Source: Allium sativum (taxonomy: Eukaryota; Streptophyta; Magnoliopsida; Asparagales; Amaryllidaceae). Taken from it: a DNA stretch of 64,000 bases. The notes below the pieces were generated by a model, which ran no database searches, had not been told where the DNA came from, and was given only the letters and a program-made list of their open reading frames with translations. Below, one piece after another: positions 59,520-64,000 of the stretch. Each line of letters begins with the position of its first letter. The first letter of the stretch is position 1. A program made the position numbers and the translations under genes. Location: NCBI GenBank assembly GCA_030737875.1, contig CM060919.1:802821160-802885159 (forward strand), in the 5' to 3' direction.

Positions 59520-62500
59520 TGTAACACCACAAAATTTTAAATATTAAAGTTAACAAATTAAAGAATACTCAATTTCAAATGTGGGAATTAGGGGAAACGG
59601 GTTGCACCATTGCGTTTGTCTCAGAATTCTGCTTGAGATAGAGTCCGAGTTTGTGTGAATTGGACTTCGTATGAAGAAGTTATGGCCTTCCGAAGTTTCA
59701 GAAATTAGTTAAATTAAAAACAGCTTCAGGTTCAAAAAAAAAAACAAGAGCTGCCATGCCGTCAATGGAGAACCTAGAGTAGCCGACATACACTTTCAAC
59801 CCTAAAGAAAGATAGAGGCTTGAATCAAAATCAAATCAAATCGAAATAACAACTAAGTCTACATCAAAGGCGAGCAATCCAATTTCAGAATACAGATCCC
59901 AAAAAGACAAGACTATTCTTTTAATTGTGAGTATGATAGCTTTCACAAGATAATTCGTTAATTTAATTATGATAAGATATAAGTGGGCTCATAAGAATAT
60001 GATTTTGAATCATGTGATGTAAATTATATGTATGTTTGTGGTGTTGAATCATATGTTAGTTCTTATGTGAATTTTATGCAAGTTGGATCATATGTTAATT
60101 CTTATGTGAATTTTATGCAAGTTGGATCATATGTTAGTTCTTATGTGAATCCTATGCAAGTTGAATCATATATCTTATGCAAGTTTGTGGTGATTGGATC
60201 ATATATTCTCATATGAATCTTATGCAAGTTAGGTTGTTAAGATATATGTGAAACATGTATAGGCATATGCTAGTTTATGTGACATTTATCTATATGTTTA
60301 GACCATATGCAAGTCCTTACCTTTTTGTTTAGATCCATAAGCAAGATTATATCTTTATGTTTAGATCTATATGCAAGATTACATCTTTATGTTTAGATCC
60401 ATATGCAAGTTCACACCTTTATGTTTGGATCTATAGCAGTACATAAGTTATGCAAGTTTATGTCCATCACCTATGCTAGTTTTGTATCATATGCTAGTTT
60501 GAATGAAATTCATATGCAAGTTATTGGCTATGTAATCTTATGTCATGTTCCTTATATCTATTTGATGTGTTATGTGATGTTGTTTTTCTTTTTATGAGTT
60601 AGACTATCTGCGAGTCTAACATATGTCATATGAAAGCGTATGAATAGCGTGGGGATGATGGGATAATATTGAATATACATAAAATTGTGAATTGGCATAA
60701 GTGGCCTTAAAAAGGCATATAATTAATTTAAGTCATTAATTGGCATAATTGGTATTTATTGACATAATTTTAAGAGATAATTATGGACATAAATAAATTT
60801 GGAATTTATTGACAAATTTGAATAAGGATATTAATCTAATTTGGGGTTAATCAAAGATGTGTAATAATAAACTGCCTAAGACACGAGGTTAGACTCTTTT
60901 GTGGTGTAAGACTGCCCGGACCCGGCCGGCAAATCCAGCAGCCACAAATGCCAGTCTAATGTGAGAGGTCAAAGGCACGAATTAAATTCGTAACAGTTGT
61001 AAAGACACGAGGTTAGGATCGTTTGCAGTATAAGACTGCCCGGACCCACCAGACAAATCCAGCAACCGCAAATGCCAGTTTAATGTGGGAGGTCTTTACA
61101 AGGTTACGGTTCTAATGAATTAAGTAACATTTAACCAGATAAACATGTGGTGGAACATGGAGGGTTAAGTGGGTGCCTTGGGTGGCATGTGAAAATAAGT
61201 GGGTGTCTTGGGTGGCATGTGAAATACGATTAGGTGTCTTAATAATTAATTAATGCTGATTAAAGACAAATATGAATGGCAAACAAAAGTTTGGTTGAGT
61301 GTGTGATTCTCTGAATAACAATCAATGTTGATTTCGGTCTTCAGAGTTATTCTCTTAACCAATGTATTCGTGAACTAAGATGTACTTAATCATAAACTAA
61401 GTAACAAATGGTAAGTGGATAGGGTTAAGACCAAATTAACCAATAATATATAAGTGGGTAGGATTAAGACAAGCATAACCAATAACACATGTTGATTTGT
61501 TACGTGGATGACATGGGGAACATGTGGGATATAATCATAAACACTTAACCAAGTTGAAAACATGTAAGAAGACATGAATAAGAAGGGGTTAAGTGGGGAA
61601 TCTTAGTAGGGATCTAGCATAGGTGGAAAGCTTGTGTGGGGACCCTTTTCAAACCAGTAACCCATTTAGTATCTTCGTGAGCTCGACCCAAGTCGAGGAC
61701 GGGACGCGCTTACTGGGTTTGATTATAAGAGGTCAAAACGGGTTAGCGGTGGCAACGCAAGTCCAACGGGGTCATGTGCGTGCGTGGGCCCGGGCTGGTA
61801 GGTAAGACGTTGTTGCATCGTGTAGATATAAGCCATGCATTTTTAGTGGTATCGGGTTGCCACTTTAGGGAGTGATACACCCCACTGTAGGGCCAGCACG
61901 GGTATCTACGAGTTAGGGAGCCGATCAAATGGGGAAGGTAGTGGGTACAACTAGCTTAGATAGGAGTAGATGGCACCTATGAAGACAGCTAGGAGTATAA
62001 CTACCATATTATGAATAAACATTGTAATTAGAATGGGGAGGGTAGGGGGTACGACTAGCGGAGATAGGGGCAGACGACACCTATGAAGATAGCTAGGAGT
62101 ACACGAAACTACCATTAATATTGTTTTGTTCGGTGGGCGGGATCAACTTTTAGGGTGACTAGTAATGGTGCAGTGTAATTAGCATTGGTGCAGTATAGTA
62201 ATTATCCTATAGTGATTAGGAATGAGATTAACGCCAGAATATTCCCCTTATTTTCTTTGACATGCCCACTTGTTTCATGGTCATATCTTATCTTACCAGT
62301 TTGTGCCTTATCCTAGTTACTTTAATAATTATATTGTTAAAGTTATTATACTCGCCAGACTTTATGTCTGACCCCCCTTGTTTTCGCCTCGTTTCTTCCT
62401 CCCCCCCAGGTTCTCAGGGTGGGACTAGTACTAGCTGAGCTCGATCTTGGATCTCTTTCTCTCTCTTTTGGAAGTGCTTGGATTGCTAAAAGTGAAGTTC

Positions 62501-62770
62501 AGCTCATCTCTTTTATGGGTACTTGTGTAAGGGTTTATGCTTTTTATTTTATGTACTCTGAATCAGTTTATCAAGATGGATATTAAGTGGACTTGGTTTA
62601 TGAAGTTGTTGTAATCAAACTATTTCTCCGCTACAATAAAAGTTGTTTTAAAATTTTCAAGTATCACTATTTATATCTGTCTTGTTATATTCTGTTCTAT
62701 ACACTAAATATGCTCCATGGAAGTTAATGCATTCCCTTTGTGAGTGACATTAATGGATGTGGGTGTTACA
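59520..62770 (+). repeat. C3 5' LTR, 3251 bp
   Basis: TGTAACACCAC...GGGTGTTACA. Compared with C1 it lacks about 280 bases carrying the GTCGACC island and TATA box, and it keeps only two hairpin units (about 61412-61482) instead of ten or eleven. The dyad pair is present at about 60868-61085. Confidence 0.85.
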
Positions 62771-62772
62771 AG

Positions 62773-62784
62773 TGGTATTAGAGC
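62773..62784 (+). promoter_or_regulatory. PBS of C3
   Basis: TGGTATTAGAGC, one C-to-T change from the standard site. Confidence 0.8.
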
Positions 62785-63026
62785 AGAAGGTTACCAGACC
62801 AGATATGAATTTCAAAAAAACTATTTTTCAAAAAGCATTTTATAAAGAAACACTTTCAAAAGTATGTTTTAAGGAAAGTATTTTCAAGAGAAAAGTTTTT
62901 TTTTTAAAAAAACATAACCCCCAAGAGCCATATATATTTCCTTCGATTCTCCGTTTTGAATCTCTTCCTCTTTCCTTTTTTTTGAATTTCATCCTCCACG
63001 CATATAGACGCTTTTTCTAAAATATG

Positions 63027-63230
63027 TAAGAATTTCCGTACGATGGGTGGAAAATAACTTCATGGGACTGGGATGTCTGTCAAAACTAGGAGGAAGTGGA
63101 GGACTTGTTGGTACCTTTAGGATAGATGACGGAGGAAGATTCAATTAGCTGCTTGGTTAATTAAGAACGAAGCCTCATTTGGTAGGAGGCCACGAACAGA
63201 GAACGTGCAAGAGAGAAATGGAAAGGACAC
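63027..63230 (+). pseudogene. Gag remnant of C3
   Basis: It corresponds to the C1 remnant at 19431, with the same short blocks (a GGAT/CCGTACGATGGG context, then CAATTAGCTGCTTGG). Additional stops are present, for example TTAATTAAGAAC where C1 reads TTAATGAAGAAC. Confidence 0.55.
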
Positions 63231-63352
63231 ATGATAAAGTAATTCTAAAGAAAGGCGAAAAGGATAACAAGGGGGCAAGAGAAAAGGAAGGGCCACACTT
63301 GTGAAATACCTGACTACTTAAATAAAGACGTTAGAGAGAAGAAGAAAACTAG

Positions 63353-63994
63353 TTGTTATCGTTACATGACATATTATTAGGATTGTCCAAAGAAGCAAAT
63401 GGCAAAGGTAAGGACAAGGTACAGGATCTTCTAAAGGGCAGACGCGTTCCGTCACGACTGGCATACCTGATAGAGGTAGAAATATATCTTGATTGGAAAT
63501 CTGGTTTTTCCTTTTTGATCATCCTGTTCGAACCTTGTTTGAATTCTGGCGCTTCACACTCGTTTGTATCTGCTTCGTTAGTTGAAACACTGCACCTAAA
63601 TACTAGTCTAGTTACGGATCCCATGTTATTCTCAAATCCTAGTGGTGGTTCGGCTCATCTTTCTATGATTTGTCGGATTTTGAGAGTGTCTATCTTGGGC
63701 GTTGGGTTTGAATGCAACGCCTTTGTTCTTGGCTTTATGGGCTACGGCTTGAATCTAGGTATGGATTGGCTAACTAGATATGGTGCCATCCTAGATAGTG
63801 AAAGAAGGGTAGTTAGATTGTTGACTTGTTGTGGAAAGACCCTTGATATTTCTTGTGACCCTAGAGGTCTGGTAATGCTTAGCTACCTAGAATCCCTAGA
63901 CGCATCCAATTATGATTTGAAATCTGTTCGTGTGGTCCGTGAATATAGTGATGTCTTCAATGAAGTTCGAGGTTTACCCCGAGGCGTGAGATAG
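63353..63994 (+). pseudogene. Gypsy protease region of C3, longest open frame of the element
   Basis: The open frame has 213 codons. It includes LNSGASHSFVSASLVETLHL, GFMGYGLNLGMDWLTRYGAI, LLTCCGKTLDISCDPRG and VVREYSDVFNEVRGLP. It covers the aspartic protease and the linker to RT. As in C1, the catalytic Asp of DSG is Asn. Unlike C1, the GMDWL tryptophan is intact. The N-terminal 50 residues are not protease-like and probably reflect a chance upstream extension from the reduced gag region. A frame break follows at GLPRGVR, where C1 reads GLPPRREIDF. Confidence 0.85.
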
Positions 63995-64000
63995 ACTTTC

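Larger units (their letters stand above)
59520..64000 (+). mobile_element. Family C element C3, 5' half in window
   Basis: It inserted into the 5' LTR of element A. It shows a shortened 5' LTR, a one-mismatch PBS, the same reduced gag region as C1, and a protease reading frame that runs to the window edge. Because it shares the gag reduction and the protease Asp-to-Asn change with C1, both likely come from one defective lineage. Confidence 0.85.

Overview
The window looks like a stretch of repeat-rich, AT-rich nuclear heterochromatin from a flowering plant. The evidence is Ty1/copia and Ty3/gypsy polymerase remnants of plant type, a chromodomain remnant of a gypsy chromovirus, a plant DUF4283-type LINE ORF1, and initiator-Met-tRNA primer sites. 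I found no intact host gene, tRNA, rRNA, CRISPR array or bacterial-style operon. Almost everything is nested retrotransposon sequence, and every coding region is broken. Family letters A-E are my own labels.

Layout. 1-1760: the 5' end (LTR, primer site, leader) of a minus-strand gypsy-like element D1. 1761-9900: a plus-strand SIRE/Maximus-like copia element E (degenerate RT-RNase H, an env-like post-pol ORF, a 3' LTR), into which D1 inserted on the left and an ORF1-only LINE (6138-8563, with 14-bp target duplications) inserted in the middle. 9901-15329: mostly unclassified sequence with one MITE-like palindrome (10685-10822) and a second D-type LTR (from 11694). 15330-28143: a complete but defective Tekay/Del-like gypsy element C1 with 3.8-kb LTRs and CACAC target duplications. 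A solo LTR of family B (22089-24036, ATATG duplications) sits inside it.

28420-59519: a minus-strand element A with roughly 6.2-kb LTRs and a 1.3-kb internal region with no recognisable protein. Its 3' LTR is split by a 20.6-kb tandem array of family B (33000-53647), built as LTR-internal-LTR-internal-LTR with single TTTAC target duplications at the outer ends. Its 5' LTR is interrupted at 59520 by C3, another copy of family C that runs off the right edge.

How it fits together. The nesting gives a relative order: A and C1 are older than the B insertions, A is older than C3, and E is older than D1 and the LINE. A and B have very long LTRs and short non-coding internal regions, so they would need proteins supplied by other elements. 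They keep primer sites, polypurine tracts and a set of RNA-like hairpins, some with compensatory changes between families. The B array looks like the product of unequal crossing-over after a single insertion, because its middle LTR resembles LTR3 on its left and LTR1 on its right. The most unusual material is in A and B: giant LTRs carrying hairpin arrays, a GC-rich island ending at a splice-donor-like GTGAGT, a shared double hairpin, and a 20-nt complementarity between LTR and internal region. All similarity statements come from reading and aligning by eye; no database search was run.
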